Of a DNA stretch of 37,463 bases, positions 10,151 through 22,104 are shown one piece after another (position 1 is the stretch's first letter; each line of letters begins with the position of its first letter). The translations under genes were made by a program, and so were the position numbers. Below the pieces are notes generated by a model. It searched no databases, was not told the DNA's origin, and saw only the letters and a program-made list of their open reading frames with translations. This DNA comes from Spirogloea muscicola (taxonomy: Eukaryota; Streptophyta; Zygnematophyceae; Spirogloeales; Spirogloeaceae): positions 157,526-194,988 of the forward strand of contig WELB01000016.1 in the NCBI GenBank assembly GCA_009602725.1, in the 5' to 3' direction.

Positions 10151-12480
10151 CCACAGGGCGCAGTCTTTGATTGCGCTAAAGCGCTAGTGCTTCATTGTTT
10201 AGGAGAACAGCACTTCCAAATTGACTGGTGGCTGTGAGAGGCCCGCCCAAAGAAATGGACAAGTTCTGGAGGGGCCGGATGGCGTAAAAAGCAAGACACT
10301 AATGGCTAAGCCGGCAGCAAGGGGGCTAGGAGGTTTGCTCCTAAACCCCCTATGTCGGAATTGGACCAGGACCAGGATTTTTTGATTCTGTGTACAGAAG
10401 CAGGTCACTATACGCGGTCTCGCTGGTCATCATCAGCGAGAGGTTGAATGTCAGCACGAGAAGACCCCATCCCCCGCCAATGGATAGGCCAGTGGCAATA
10501 ATACTGCATCATTGCCTGCCGACTGATGCTGACGCGCCACATCAGCTCGCGACCGTAGATGTTGTGACAGGCAGCATGCACACACACACAGCTTCTGCTA
10601 TTGTGCCCTCAGCGAGGAGTTTCGAGGCAAATGATTGAGGCATTGGTGCATCGAGATGGATACGATGTACAATATGGCGGGAGCTTGGGTAATAAAGACG
10701 ACAGATCCGAGCATGGCGACCCTACCCGCCGCTTAGTGCCTGTCGCTTCGCTTTCGCTCAACTTGCCAAGCCACAACGAAGGTGGAGACAAGCACCTGGT
10801 CAGGCCAGGTGGCCGTTGCGTTAGGCAACACTTCGACCCGCCAGCTTCTCGTGGCCCGCTTGCAGAGGAGCACATGACATTCAGAGGCGGCTGTGCAAGC
10901 CAGCCGAGCAGACACACAGAGTATCGGGAGAGCATCAACACTCCGCCACAAAAAGCTGGCACGGACGGGAGCGGCGACCATCGCCCGACTCTTGCAATCC
11001 GCATGTACTGGGTGGATGGACAGGCCGCTCGCCGAGTCTGCTGGCCCATCAGCCGGGCGTGGTGGGCGCACAAGCCCCGATGCGACGAACTCCCGGCGCC
11101 TCCCCGCTGGCGGTGCCGCCCAAGGCGGGGCGTGTCAAGGGGCCCCCGCTGAGTGGGCTCCTTCCTGCTCGAGAAGCTAGAGGATCTGAGCTAGAGAAAT
11201 CAAGTTCCGCTGTCATATCCTTCTCCCCACTGAATACACGGCCGGGCAACGAGGGAGGTGGCTTCGGGGGCCGCTGCAGGCCCAGCGGGGGGGAGTGGCC
11301 CGCGACTGGCGCCGGGTCCTCCGGAGATTCCGCATGCGGCCCCGTCGTCGCCCCGCGGGGCATCAGCCCCGCCCTGCTCGGGGCATCCACTCCCTCCCCT
11401 CCTCACGGATCATCAGATGTGCTTGCCTATGTACTTGGCCATTCTAGCCTTCGCTTATTCCAGATACACGAGACTCTCACAGCCATTGCCCCAGGGTATG
11501 CACTGCCATTTGCCTTTACAGTGCAGTGGCTTGATGGCCACTCTCTCACTTCAAGCGCACTGCGCGCCTTCTCTCTTCACGCCAGAATGATGCATTGGCT
11601 CGAAACGGCCTCGCCATTACATTCGCACCGCGCGCGCCCTCACTTGCTGGGGGCTCTTCCCTCCTGCCCGCTCGCCTGCCGGCGCAGACCGCCCCGCCCT
11701 CCGCCGCGCCTCTCGGGCTCCTCCAGGCCGCCCCCCTGCCGGCGCCAGCCAGCCCCGCCCTGCCCCCGCGCGCTCCCAGAACCTCCATGATCAGCCAGCT
11801 CCTCATCAGCACCGAGCAGATTGACAATGATTAGTAGCTTGCTAAGGTTCACAACATTGACTTGTGCAACAATCCCTATGAGGACCTTAATGTCAGCAAT
11901 GTCGCTCGGCTCAAATTTCGAGTCCACGTCCTTTCCCCCAGGACTAGACTCTCACAAGCATTTTGTTGATATTCTGGGGTCTTTTGAAACAGAGACTTTG
12001 ACGAGCTGTCCCACTATAAGCGCCACCAATGAGGGAATTCAGAGGTAAAAACAAACCTCAAAGCCCAATGTCAATGATGTACTCTTGAGTGACGACTCCA
12101 GCTTGGGGCCTGCTGCTGTCGTAGTTTGGTGATTCACGATTGAAATGTACTTGTTTTGGAGGTCTCCGGAGCATTGAGCTACGAGATCTATGAAAGTCGC
12201 GAGATCGGCATACGGCTGCTCAAGAAGTCGTGGCTTGCCGCCTCGGCACACCCGCGTTGGAGGGCAAGCAGCTTGTACTGGCACGTGAAGCAGGCGCTGA
12301 AGGCGACAAGGCTGGGGAGTGAGAGCCGACGAGGCCCGGGCGCGAAGGCATCTATGAAATCGTCTCGAGGTGATCGATGAACGCCGCCAGGCGAGGTGAG
12401 CCGCGCCGGATAAGGCTTCCTTGAAACCGGTGGATGGGACGGAGGCCAGTGGTGTGGGTTCCGCGATGGCCCCGTTCAGG
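10151..12480. other. Intergenic, repeat copies and unassigned open frames
   Basis: It contains repeat E copy 2 (10209-10325) and a motif block near 11431-11590 (GTACTTGGCCATT with a Y-rich tract, then CGCACTGCGCGCCTTCTC) also seen at 24640-24690 and 28730. Several frames give plausible-looking peptides on both strands at 11640-12380, for example PPKQVHFNRESPNYD on the minus strand near 12100-12170. None joins into a recognisable gene, so I leave them unassigned. They may be exons of an unknown minus-strand gene. Confidence 0.35.
10209..10325 (+). repeat. Interspersed repeat subtype E, copy 2
   Basis: Direct copy of the unit at 6433-6552, with the same succession of blocks. It shares the CCCGCCC variant of the hairpin arm, which separates this subtype from the CCAGCCC copies elsewhere in the window. 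Confidence 0.75.
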
Positions 12481-13247
12481 CGACCATGGGGAGAAACAAA
12501 GTGGCTCTTCAAGGGGGGCGAGGGCTGTGAACAGCCCCTCTTCTCTATGGGCGCGCGCACTTGCTTCTTGTGAACAGCCGGAAAACTTGGTGGAGCTCGC
12601 CTTCTCCGACGGTGCTGGCCTTGGCGAGGGACCTCCGCGTGGCGGTCGCGGCCGTGGCGTCGCGGCGGCAGCCGGCCTCAGCGCTGACCCTGACGCTGAC
12701 GTTGGCGATGACGTGGCGGCGACGGCATCATTGGATGCGGACGGGCCGAGACCGGGGTGGGGCTGCCCCGCGACGGCGCCCGCTCGTCGGGAGCCCGACG
12801 ACGGCGGCGCCGGGGCTGCTCGGCTCGGCGCGCCGGGGTCGCCAACCAGGGATCTCCGGTGTCACGTGTCAGGCGATGGGGCGCCCAGAGCGGGCTTCGC
12901 GCGCACGAGCGTCTGGGAGAGGCATCTTCCGGGCGGAATCCTTACCCCGGCGGGCAGCGCCGGAGCGGCGGAGCTCGCTGCTCGGCGCGGAGCCGCCACG
13001 CGGCAGCCGGTGGTTGGGGACAAGGTTTGGCCCATCCCCGCGTCTTCCGGAGCGCCGCCCCGCGCCAAAACCCCGACTGAACCCCAGGTTAGTGCCCCCC
13101 CCCCCTCCTCCCCCCCCCCCCCCCCCCCCCCCTCCCCCCTCCCCCCCCCCCNCCCGGGGGTTGCACTTGGCCGCCCTTCTGTCCCCTTCACCCCTGCAGC
13201 TGCGCCTCCCTCCGGACCCCTCCCCGCGGCCGAGCGGCGGCGCGGCC
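12481..13247. other. GC-rich region upstream of the matrix glycoprotein gene, with poly-C tract and an ambiguous base
   Basis: A hairpin-repeat copy lies at about 12495-12550. From 12560 to 13090 the sequence is very GC-rich and open in several frames, including one of 300 codons that runs through the poly-C tract. Because the frames stay open on both strands, this reflects composition. Bases 13096-13155 are a C/T-poor homopolymer-like tract containing the undetermined base at 13152, a probable sequencing problem spot. The region should hold the promoter and 5' UTR of the gene starting at 13248; no TATA box is evident. Confidence 0.5.
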
Positions 13248-16200
13248 ATGGCGCCCGCGATGGTGCTGGCGGCAGCGGCGTTGGCTTCGCTGCTCGCCGT
13301 GGCTCTGCAGCCCGACGGGGCCGCCGCCGCTGGTGAGCCCGCCGCTCGTCCCGGCACCCGGCTCAAAGCAGCTTCGGACAATGCAGCTCTGGGGGAGTCG
13401 CTGGTTGCCTGCGCCGACGCCACAGGCGCCTAGTTGTGACCCCCGTGGCTCCTCCCTGTCTCGCTGGCTCTCCAGGCATGCACCCTCCGGGCGTGGGAAA
13501 CCACCCGCCGGGCCCAAAAGAAGCCAAGCACCCTGGCCATGCCGGCAACCACCCACCTGGTGTCGGTCATCACCACTACAAGAACCCGTATCCTCGCCAC
13601 CCGCCTGGCGTCGGCCACCACCCGCCGGGCGTCGGAGGCCACGCCGTTACCAACCAGCCTCCTTCGCCTCCCCACGTCCGTCCCAAATTTCGTACGTGCA
13701 CCAGTCTATCTTTCTCAGGACGGCCTGTTGACTGTAGCTGAGACCTATGCATGCGGTCCTGCGACAGACTTCTCAGCAGCAAGGACGTCCATAAGAGGAT
13801 CGGACAGCCTGCTGTAACCGTAGCTGTTCTGGGGTTTATAGTAAGAGGTTGGCCCCTCGTGAATGACGCTGGCATTGGCAAGCTGAGAGCTTGGCACCTT
13901 CACGAGTGGCCGCCCTTTTCTCGGATGACATTGCCAGTGCCTTTGACACTGGCATCGAGGTATGAGGGCTTGCTTGTGGTCAGCTGGGAGCTGAGGGCTC
14001 TTGGGCCGTGGCTGACGTGCGAGACTCGCGTCGTCTCCCCGTTGCTTGCAGCACCCAGCTCACCACCTCCGCCGCCCGTCCCTCCTTCCCCTCCGCTCCC
14101 ACCACCTGCTCCGCCTACACCCCCCGGCAAGGTCGGCCCTCCGCCACCCCCAGTGGTCATCAAGGTCGGGCCGCCTCCGCCTCCGGTGAAGGCCGGGCCG
14201 CCGCCGCCTCCCTTGAAGGCTGGCCCACCGCCACCCCCCATCAAGGCCGGCCCTCCGCCGCCCCCAGTGACCTCCTTCAAGGCACCCCCTCCCCCACCTC
14301 CCGCAAAGGCTGGCCCCCCACCCCCCCCCTCCCCCCCGGGAACTGTGGTGTCACCTCCGCCAGTGGCAACTCTGACTCCTCCCACGCCCGTGGTGCCTGG
14401 GACGCCGGTGACCCCTGGCACGCCTGTGGGCACGCCCGTCACTCCTGGTGTACCGACGCCTGTGGCGAGCCCCCCACCGGGCACTCCACTCAGCTCACCA
14501 CCTCCGGTCGCAGTGGCCTCCCCTCCGCCTGTCATAGCGGCCAGCCCACCCCCTCCAGTACCCATTGCTCCTCCTCTCCCTTCTCCGCCTCCTGGGACTC
14601 CACTCAGCTCCTCGCCGCCTCCTCTCGCCTCCCCACCTCCGCCATCACCTCCACCACCTTCCCCGCCGCCCCCGCCTCCTCCGCCGGCTCCCGACTCGCC
14701 ACCTCCACCACCAAGCCCCAACCCACCTCCCAATCCGCCTCCCAATCCACCTGGCTTCAGTGAGTCAACCACCAGCTTCAACCCCAGAATGTGCTGGTCA
14801 AATTGTTTCTTGACTACAGAGATTCCTCTCCACTCAAATGCACTGTGCCATCTTTGATCTCTGAAGTGCCATGTTGAAGTGCTGCACACAAGCCGTCTCC
14901 TGCATTTAAGATAACTGCTGCTGACATTGCACCTGGTTTGCTCGTCATATCTGCAGCGTGCATGGGAAATCCATGTGCACAAGGGACAGTCGCTGACCCC
15001 AATTCAGTGTGCACTCCTATCCCGGGTGCCGGACCTGGCGAACCTGGATTCACATGCGCCTGCTCCCCAGGATTCGTTTCAGTCACGGGGGAAGGCAATG
15101 CTTGCGGTAAGTGCAGTTTGCGTATCTGTAGTATGTTATTGGTTAGAACGAGATTCCATCATTGTGCACTATCAATATCTGAAGGCTGTCGATCGTGAAT
15201 GCAGACAAACCATGTGCTACCAACCCCTGCAACACACAGGACAAGAATGCCAAGTGCACGAACGATCCCAACCAGCCCAACGGTTACAACTGCACATCTT
15301 CTACAGGCTACATTGCTAATGCAGATCTATCACAATGTGGTGAGCCACTGTGCTTGTCCATTGAAACGATGTGAGCTGATTGAGCTGCCTCTTCTTGCAG
15401 CCATACTCTTGTTCAATGTTGGCAGGGTTGTTGTTTCCTGACTGCTTCTTGACTGCCTTGCTTGTGTCTGCCAGCTGTCAACCAGCCATGCAACGACCCG
15501 AACCTTTGCGTACCTGGCTCCAACAACCTAGGCTGCTGCCAGAAGTATGGCGACACTGCAGCTACTTGTTCAGCCAAGGGCTCTAGCGATTACACCTGCA
15601 CGTGCTCCGCCGGTTACACCTTCGGTCAAACAACGCCGGGTGATGGGTGTGTCGGTAAGTGCTATGTAGTGAGTCGTACTTGTATTTAGAGAATGTATTA
15701 TTATGCCGTTGGTGTACTTAGCCTTCAACCTCAAGACTTCACAGCTGCCTCTATTACAAGGGCTGACTCACAATGCGCGTCCTGCATTTGACCCCCCATA
15801 GTCTTACCTCTGGTGTCTGTGCCCCTGGGGCTTGCAGACGCGTCGACGCCAACACTTACTATTATGCCATCGACTATCAGCATCTGGGACTCTCTCAACT
15901 CCCTCAACTTTGGCCAAATTGACTTCTGCACCAACAACCCCTGTGCTCCATACAGCACAACCATCACTGCGGCCACGGATGCTCATAACAATGACTATCT
16001 TCACAACTGCAATCCGGCCTTCTATGCCATCCCAACAACAGCTTGCATTGATAACAGCACGGCGGATGGTTTTACAAGTACTGCAATCATCAATGGTGCG
16101 ACCATCACTGGCCTTGTACAGTGGGGTCTTAAAACCACTACGCCAGCCAAGGTGACCGACTTGTCATTGCAGCCAAACCAGGCCTTGTTGACAACGTCTG

Positions 16201-17169
16201 TGACAGGTATTCCTCGCCGCCTGCCCCTCTCTCTGTGCCAGTGTGCACATTGAAGATGCCGCCAAATGCCAAGTATTATTTAGTTGTCCTATTTATTATT
16301 GTAGCATATTCAGCTATGGTGTGCCTGCTTATTTAGGAGTAAGACGAGCATGGTACTGCTCAAAGGTTGCTTGGCCCATGGTTCGCAAAATGATGGAAAG
16401 AATCTGCTCCTGCTGTTGAGATGACCGGCGAGATGAAGCTCCATTCTCTGTCCAGATTGCTTTTGCATGCTTCTTGCCTGAAGAGGACCTCTTGCTCATG
16501 CCAGTCCAGAGCTCATGCAGGTTATGCTGACTACGGCACGACGGGTGTGGGTGTGTCGGCACAATTTTACCTGGCGACTTCTCCTGCTACTGATGCCACT
16601 CGGCCAGGGTCAAAAGCGATCAATGCAATCTTCAACAACAACAACCAATCAGCAGATGCTAGCAAGTGCGCGCTGTCAATCACTGGGAGTTCACCAGTGT
16701 GGCGCTTCTACCAGGGCACCCCTGTAGTCCCAGCGCCCATCTATGCGGTTGGCGTCCTGACTTCCACAACTGCCAACCTTGGTACATACCAGATATATGT
16801 TGGCACCAACAAAAACCAGCCGGACGGGGCTGGCAATGCTCTGTGTGGCGGTGCTTCGCCATCGCCCGACTTGCCTGGCCAATTTGGGGAGCTTGTGCGA
16901 CTTTGCACACCAGCGCCAGCCTCCACAACTGTTCAGCCAACATACCTTCCTGGACCATACGTCCATGTTGTTGCTCCTGGTGCCGGACGCACTTTGGAGC
17001 TATGCAAAGTATCAATCTTTGTTGAGTGTAAGCGGACATCCTCAGAGTCTCTGCTCTCTTAACTGCAAAATTGCTAGTCGATGATGCTGATGCTTGACAG
17101 CGTGAGAACTGCTACTTGTTCTTAACTTGGTTCCTTCTTGTTGCAGACCCACCGCCACCATCTGCCTAG
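13248..17169 (+). CDS. Secreted proline-rich matrix glycoprotein with EGF-like modules and a fucolectin-like domain, 9 exons, 790 aa
   Basis: Probable cell-wall or matrix adhesion protein. Exons: 13248-13332, 13476-13691, 14052-14759, 14957-15106, 15205-15339, 15475-15654, 15838-16206, 16521-17027, 17147-17169. Total 2373 nt, all introns GT-AG and phase 1. Residues 1-28 are a signal peptide (MAPAMVLAAAALASLLAVAL). Residues 29-100 are His/Pro/Gly repeats (HPPGVGNHPPG, HPPGVGHHPPGVG). Residues 101-336 are extensin-like (KAGPPPPP repeats, SPPPPSPPPP, TPGTPVGTPVTPG), probably hydroxylated and O-glycosylated. Residues 337-491 are three Cys-rich EGF-like modules, one per exon; the second has five cysteines instead of six. 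Residues 492-783 end in a fucolectin-like (F5/8 type C) domain with GSKAINAI, LGTYQIYVGTN and GPYVHVVAPGAGRTLELCKV, close to the family ending. The tail is YPPPPSA. F5/8C/fucolectin-type domains commonly bind sugars; binding here is inferred. Confidence 0.88.
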
Positions 17170-18779
17170 CGGACATGGTCTGGACACACAACTGTGGTAT
17201 GGTGCGTTTGAAGTAACCCAGTGACTTGGCTGGCCTGAGGGGTCACCAGACTTGCATGCAGCTGTGGATTGCAATCGCAGGTCGTCTGGCTGCCTACTAT
17301 GAGCACACATTTTGGCTCTCCTCTTCATGGCCAATGGTTAGGGCCTTCTGAGAAGCTGAAAAGTTCAATTGTAGCACCTTCAGCATGTAGGGCTTAGTGG
17401 AGCCTCGAAATCTTGTAAGTCAGATATGCAAGTTGTAAACACATCCAGTAAGTTGGTTGTGCCTAGACAGCTTGTTGCAATGGGTTGAATGCCAAGTTGA
17501 GGAGTGCAATGACTGTCCCACCAATCTACTCCTTGTGCTTGACAAGGAGGATGAGTTATCGGTAGTGGGGGTCTTTTTAGCCAAATTCCTGCACGAAGGA
17601 GCAGTTGCGCTCGCAGTGCGGGGGGCCTGGTCCAATGTGAGTCAGGTCTTGTATGTGGCACCGTACTGAAGCAGCATAGGAGCATTTATATCCTTGGCGG
17701 CTGTTGGAGCAGGCGCTGTGACAGGCCTCGGTGGCACGGGGCTTTTCCAAGAGCCTTCAAACTTTAGGTGCAGGTGTGGCAGGAGAATGAGATTCATGGA
17801 AGTATCTGAAATGTGAGGGGACCATGCCTGCATCCGAGCGATGCTGGAGGATGGCTGACACCTATCTTGAGTGCGGGCTTAGCCTTTGCTAGTCTGATGT
17901 CTGGCCTGTGCCAGTCTAGTCTGTCTGCAGACGTGATGGGGGGGGTTTTGCTTTATCTAAGGGAATAGGGGAAACGTTCAAATAAGAGGACATACAGGTA
18001 TTCAAATAAGAGGACACAGGTGGAAGCGACAAAGCGAAGCTTATCAAACACAGTCGAGTAGTGCAGTCTCAAGAGTCGACAGACTGGAGGCAGGTCCGAG
18101 GCAATCGTAATTCTAGTGGAGTTCGCTCCCACTCACCAGCCACATTACTTACTTCGACCAGCCTCCTCCGGAATTGGCGAGGTGGGGCGCACGAGCCGCG
18201 CTGCGATGCTTCAGGCGATGCGGGCGTTGTCAGCACTGGCGCCTCTGCACCAAAGAAGTGGGGAGCCTCACCACAGTGAATAATATAAGCCATCAGATGT
18301 TCTTGCCTGGAAGAATGTAGCTCTCTCAAAGAAGGTAGGAGCTGGGAAAGGCCAGCCCATAAGAAGTAAACAAGGTCTGGAGAGTTGACAGGCGCCTAGA
18401 CCACACAGCTATGCACGAGACTACCGCAGATGGGAGCTTTACAAACACGAGTTAGCAGAAGCAAGTCAGAGTAACTCGCAGCTGGGAAAGAGGCACCCCG
18501 ACGAGACCCAGAAGCAGCAGACATAGCGCAGCCTGCCCGCAAGTGGACTGCTCTAGCCAGGGAGCGGTGGAAGGGGACAGACAGCCGCATGCGGTAGACC
18601 TGGGCAAGCGACCCGGGAGCGCTGAAGCCGGGCAGCTCCCCTTGCTGACCAGGCCGACGATCGATAGCCTGCCCGGGCAAGCCGCTTGCCGTTGTACTTG
18701 GCCACTTTGGCTTTCCGTTATGGCCTGCAGTTGTGTCAACACCCGCAGGGTTTCCTCCCCGGATCACGAGCCCCCCCCG
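17170..18779. other. 3' flank of the matrix glycoprotein gene, then intergenic repeats
   Basis: The first few hundred bases should be the 3' UTR. TGTAA, the usual green-algal polyadenylation signal, occurs near 17414 and 17435, but the site in use is unknown. Frames on both strands at 17420-17830 look partly coding (for example AAKDINAPMLLQYGATYKT on the minus strand) but cannot be assigned. Bases 17977-18020 hold two near-identical copies of a 22-base unit, TTCAAATAAGAGGACA plus a short linker. A hairpin-repeat copy lies at 18336-18375, and 18418-18620 is related to 21090-21250 in short patches. Confidence 0.4.
17977..18021 (+). repeat. Short tandem duplication, 2 x about 22 bases
   Basis: The unit TTCAAATAAGAGGACA(TA)CAGGT occurs twice in a row. 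It is probably a replication-slippage product with no evident function. Confidence 0.8.
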
Positions 18780-19171
18780 CCGGCGGCGACTAAAGAGATA
18801 GCACCACGGCCGCGGGTCGACTGCTCAGGCCTACGCCGAGGATTTCTTTACCGTAAGCCTCCCCCGTACTCCCTCGTAGGCCGGCGGCGGCCACTTCGGC
18901 TGGGCAGCCCTCGCCCTTGTGTGCCTGGCAGCTGCAAGAGTGGCGGGCTGGTGCAGAAGCTGCCTCACAAGCTCAAGCATGCGTTTCCTCTCACACCCCC
19001 ATCTCTTGTGCATTTTCTCTGTGCACGCAGGCTGTGCTCAGGAACGCTTGGCACAGTGTGTTCAACGCGGCCGGGCCCGAGCATGAGCGGCGGCGAGGGC
19101 TTCTGCTCCTCCAACTCCGATTCACCTGCACGCTCAGCGCGCCACACTACCAATCAGCCACCTTCAAGTAG
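18780..19171 (+). pseudogene. Decayed, intron-containing copy of TIM13
   Basis: It aligns with the intact TIM13 gene at 34266-34852. The end of exon 1 (CAGGCCTACGCCGAGGA, then TTCTTTACC) and a GT donor occur at 18831-18853. The intron end is preserved, with GTGCAGAAGCTGC and the CACGCAG acceptor at 19030. The exon 2 segment TGAGCGGCGGCGAGGGCT and the terminal CCTTCAAGTAG follow. The upstream coding part is unrecognisable, small indels shift the frame in exon 2, and both CX3C pairs needed for the zinc-free disulfide fold of small Tim proteins are lost. Because the intron is retained (178 versus 311 bases), this is a DNA-level duplicate, not a processed copy. Confidence 0.82.
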
Positions 19172-20154
19172 GCGAGGCTTGCGGGGCCGCCTTTGCTGCC
19201 CGCCGCCACCAACCTCGCGGTGCTTTCGGTGAGCTGGCAGTGGGGGAGTTACCTGTGCTGGAGTGAAGGAGCCCGGCAGGCGAACTCAATTGCGTGGAGG
19301 GAGGGCGCCCTTGTCCTCCTCGCCCTTGTCCTTCAACCGCATGGCGCACATGCTATCGCACCACCATAAATACCGTCGGCGGCCTTGGCTGCCAACGAGT
19401 CATCATTGAATATCTCTCTGTTCTGCCAGTGGTCAGCTGCAATAGTCTCCTGTAAGAGGTCCGAAGTAAAGCGCAGCAGCAACGCCTGCTGGACGATCTC
19501 AGAAGATATTGGGCACCAAAGACGGTGGCGCTTCCTTGCAGCTGACCGCGGCAGCTCCTCCGATGGAGTCTCCCTGCCACCTGTCAACAGCACCTCGTCC
19601 TCCGCCACGCCTTTGTTGTGAGGCATTAGCAAGCCTCGAGAGATCGTGAGCAATTATGGGCCGATACCACTAAAAGGCCGAGGGTCAAGATCAGGTCAGG
19701 GCTTTGCTTCGAATAATGGAGCAGAGTCAGTGCAAGTATTGGCGCTGTGCTCAGCAACTGAAGCCATCAGATTGAAAGCTGGGGGCGTTGAAGGAGTTGC
19801 TGTGCCTTCAGCTCCACTGACGTATGTCACAGTAAGAGGGCAGATGCGTCGACACCTGCACTGGCTGGAGAACTGGCTCAGCTGGAGAACGTGGAGACAA
19901 CGATGAGGCCGCCCATGCGCCTGGTCGCCACGAGGAGCGCCACTCATTGCGGCTGTCATAGAGTCAGGGTGAGCGCCTGCAGTATTATTAGATTAAATGG
20001 CTGGGATGCTGCCCTAGGACTTCACCTTTAACAGGCTGCCAAGCTTGCAGTCGATTGCCAGAAGCCTTGCTCATCTCAGTCTTTTAGATTGGATCTCATG
20101 CCTTTGGCCAGGGCTCAACACTCAGTATTAGAAGATCTGGGTCAAACAATCAAG

Positions 20155-20282
20155 ATTTGAGCGCCAACTGCAAAAGAGGCTGCAGGCCATCGCAGACAAT
20201 GTGCAAAAGCACGGCGAAATGCTCATAGTGGACAATATTATCAATTGCTGGTGCTGTCAAAGTAGGTGCAATCTGGAGCAGG
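20155..20282 (+). other. Exon-like segment, product unknown
   Basis: A frame reading RFERQLQKRLQAIADNVQ, then KHGEMLIVDNIINCWCC and RCNLEQ, ends at a GTAAGT donor at 20282. Amino-acid composition and the donor look like a real exon with a charged helical start. I cannot find the neighbouring exons or name a family. It may also be a relic of a dead gene. Confidence 0.25.
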
Positions 20283-20997
20283 TAAGTTTTGAAAGCCTGC
20301 GCGCTTCCACTGACGAATCAGGGTTGAGCAGATTCTCAGAAGGCGAACTGGTCAAAACGAGAGACTTGGCTCAACAGACTGGCTCATGCCTACCCCTTCA
20401 GGCTTGGTCAGGTGAAGAGGTACATATTGTTGGAGGTTGGGGCTGCCTGGCCCGTTTGGTCCCCTCAGCCACAGTAGCCAGGGTGGCCTGAGACCGTCAC
20501 TCTTTCCACAACCTACCACTACCTCGCGGGTACCCCGTCACTGTCGTTGTGGCACATGTCGGGTCGCCATATGATAGCCCATTTGCAGCAGCACATCCCC
20601 TCAGTGATGCGTGCCCCTCGGGCTCCCTTGACTGTTGCTTGTGCTCGCTTGAGCTGCACAGGTGGCAGGAGTCGTTCAAGCACTGATGCCAATGTGGGAG
20701 CAAATGGGACATACCTGACCTTCGTTGGGTCGGAGGTGTTGAATGTAATCATCTGGTGGTTTAGCGGGTCGGATTTGGTGACCATCTAACTCGGCCTTTT
20801 GGGCCGTGGGAGCCTCCCTGTGGAAGGGAGGCCCCGGCACATTGGTCTTACCTGGAGCGGTCGCGCTGCTCTGTGCGCCCTAGCTATGGCTGCCACCCAC
20901 CAAGGGTGCGGCTCTGTGTACGGCCAGGCGGAGCCTGTGCTGCCGTGACATTGTGGCTGCTTTCAGTGTGAGGTCTGAATCTGTGTGAAAATAAGAG

Positions 20998-21085
20998 AGT
21001 GCGGCTACTAATATGAAAAGAGCGATGTGAAAGCCAGCCAGATGCATGCAGAGTGTTCATGACGGAGCCACAGGCTAGGCAGACA
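20998..21085 (+). repeat. Intergenic copy of the repeat found in the TIM13 intron
   Basis: It shares blocks in the same order with 34509-34610: GCGGCTACTAATATGAAAAG (matching GCAGCTGCTGATATTGAAAG), AAAGCCAGCCAG, a TGCAT segment and GGAGCCACAGGCTAG-CAGACA. Pieces of the same unit, GCTGCTGATATT(G/A)AAAGAGC, occur at 243-268 and 27590-27612. Confidence 0.75.
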
Positions 21086-22104
21086 GGGCTCTCTTAGTAC
21101 CCCCGTGTCAGCAGTAAGAAGGCAGATGAGCTGAGGGGAGGAAGAGCAACCCCGCTGCGCAAGCCTGCTGCAAGGGCGCGACCGGCGCGGCGGTGCAAAG
21201 CAAGCGCTTGGGAGCGCTGAAGGCGCATAGATAAGCGCATGCGGTAGCAGGACACAAGACTCAAAAGGCACCGAGCCTCCAGGAAGTGCTGCACCCTGTT
21301 CCCGGCGCCGCTCGTCAGCTTGAGATGCCAGCAGCGAAAGTAACGAGGACCACCGACCCCCGTACCACACGTGGATGTCCATGGCCAGGGGAAAGCGGAG
21401 CCTCAGCTGTCTGTGTGAAAGTGTGACTGATCTCTGTGTGAGGTCGGATGTGTGCCGTCATGAGGGGATCTGCGTCTGAAACGCCGAGATTAGGGCGGTC
21501 TGCTGGTCCTTTGGAGCAAATGAAGTGTCCAGTGGAGGATCTGAGTGGAGGAGACAAGCAGCGGAGGCTGCTGAATGTGACCGACAGGAGCAACATCAAG
21601 AGCAGCCAGAGCAGGAAGATTCTCAAGTGGTACCTTGCTCGCTGAGCCCCTCGACACTGAACTGGTGTATGACGCGCCTCACATGATATATGTGCAGCCA
21701 CCTCAGCAACCCTGTAAGATGGGAACAGCCGAGCCTACGGCAAGGTGTTGGGACGCCTCTTGTGACTCCAGTGTCAGAGATTGTGCTCCCTTGCTGCTTG
21801 GGGGCTGCCTCATGCATGGGGCTAATGTATGTTTATCACAGCCTTCTTGTTCACGGGAAATGCAATCACGAAGGGTAGGAGGTGAGTGACATCTCCTACA
21901 AATGTCAGTGCTGGGGCCCCAATAGATAGTCAATCTTTGAGCAATGATGAATGACCATCGATCATCTTTGGCACAGCACAACTGCATCATCCGTTCGGGC
22001 GGACTCACAACCATGCATGCGTGAGGGCTGTCCCATGCACACGCACCAAGGCAACTCGTTCCGGCAGCCTGGAGGGCTAGCCGGCATAGCCTGCAGGTTT
22101 TCAG

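Noticed and set aside
12434-13336. 300-codon and 290-codon plus-strand open frames
   Set aside because: They cross the poly-C tract with its undetermined base and overlap the signal-peptide exon of the matrix gene in other frames; they stay open because of GC content.
13900-14982. 360-codon minus-strand open frame, glycine-rich
   Set aside because: It is the antisense of the proline-rich exon; CCN proline codons give GGN glycine codons on the other strand.
18780-19171. Functional second small Tim gene (Tim8/9/10 type)
   Set aside because: Both CX3C pairs are disrupted and exon 2 is frameshifted relative to TIM13, so it is called a pseudogene.
21525-21580. Peptide VEDLSGGDKQRRLL, like an ABC transporter signature
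   Set aside because: No Walker A or Walker B motif and no other ABC sequence nearby in any frame; the frame closes soon after. Treated as chance.
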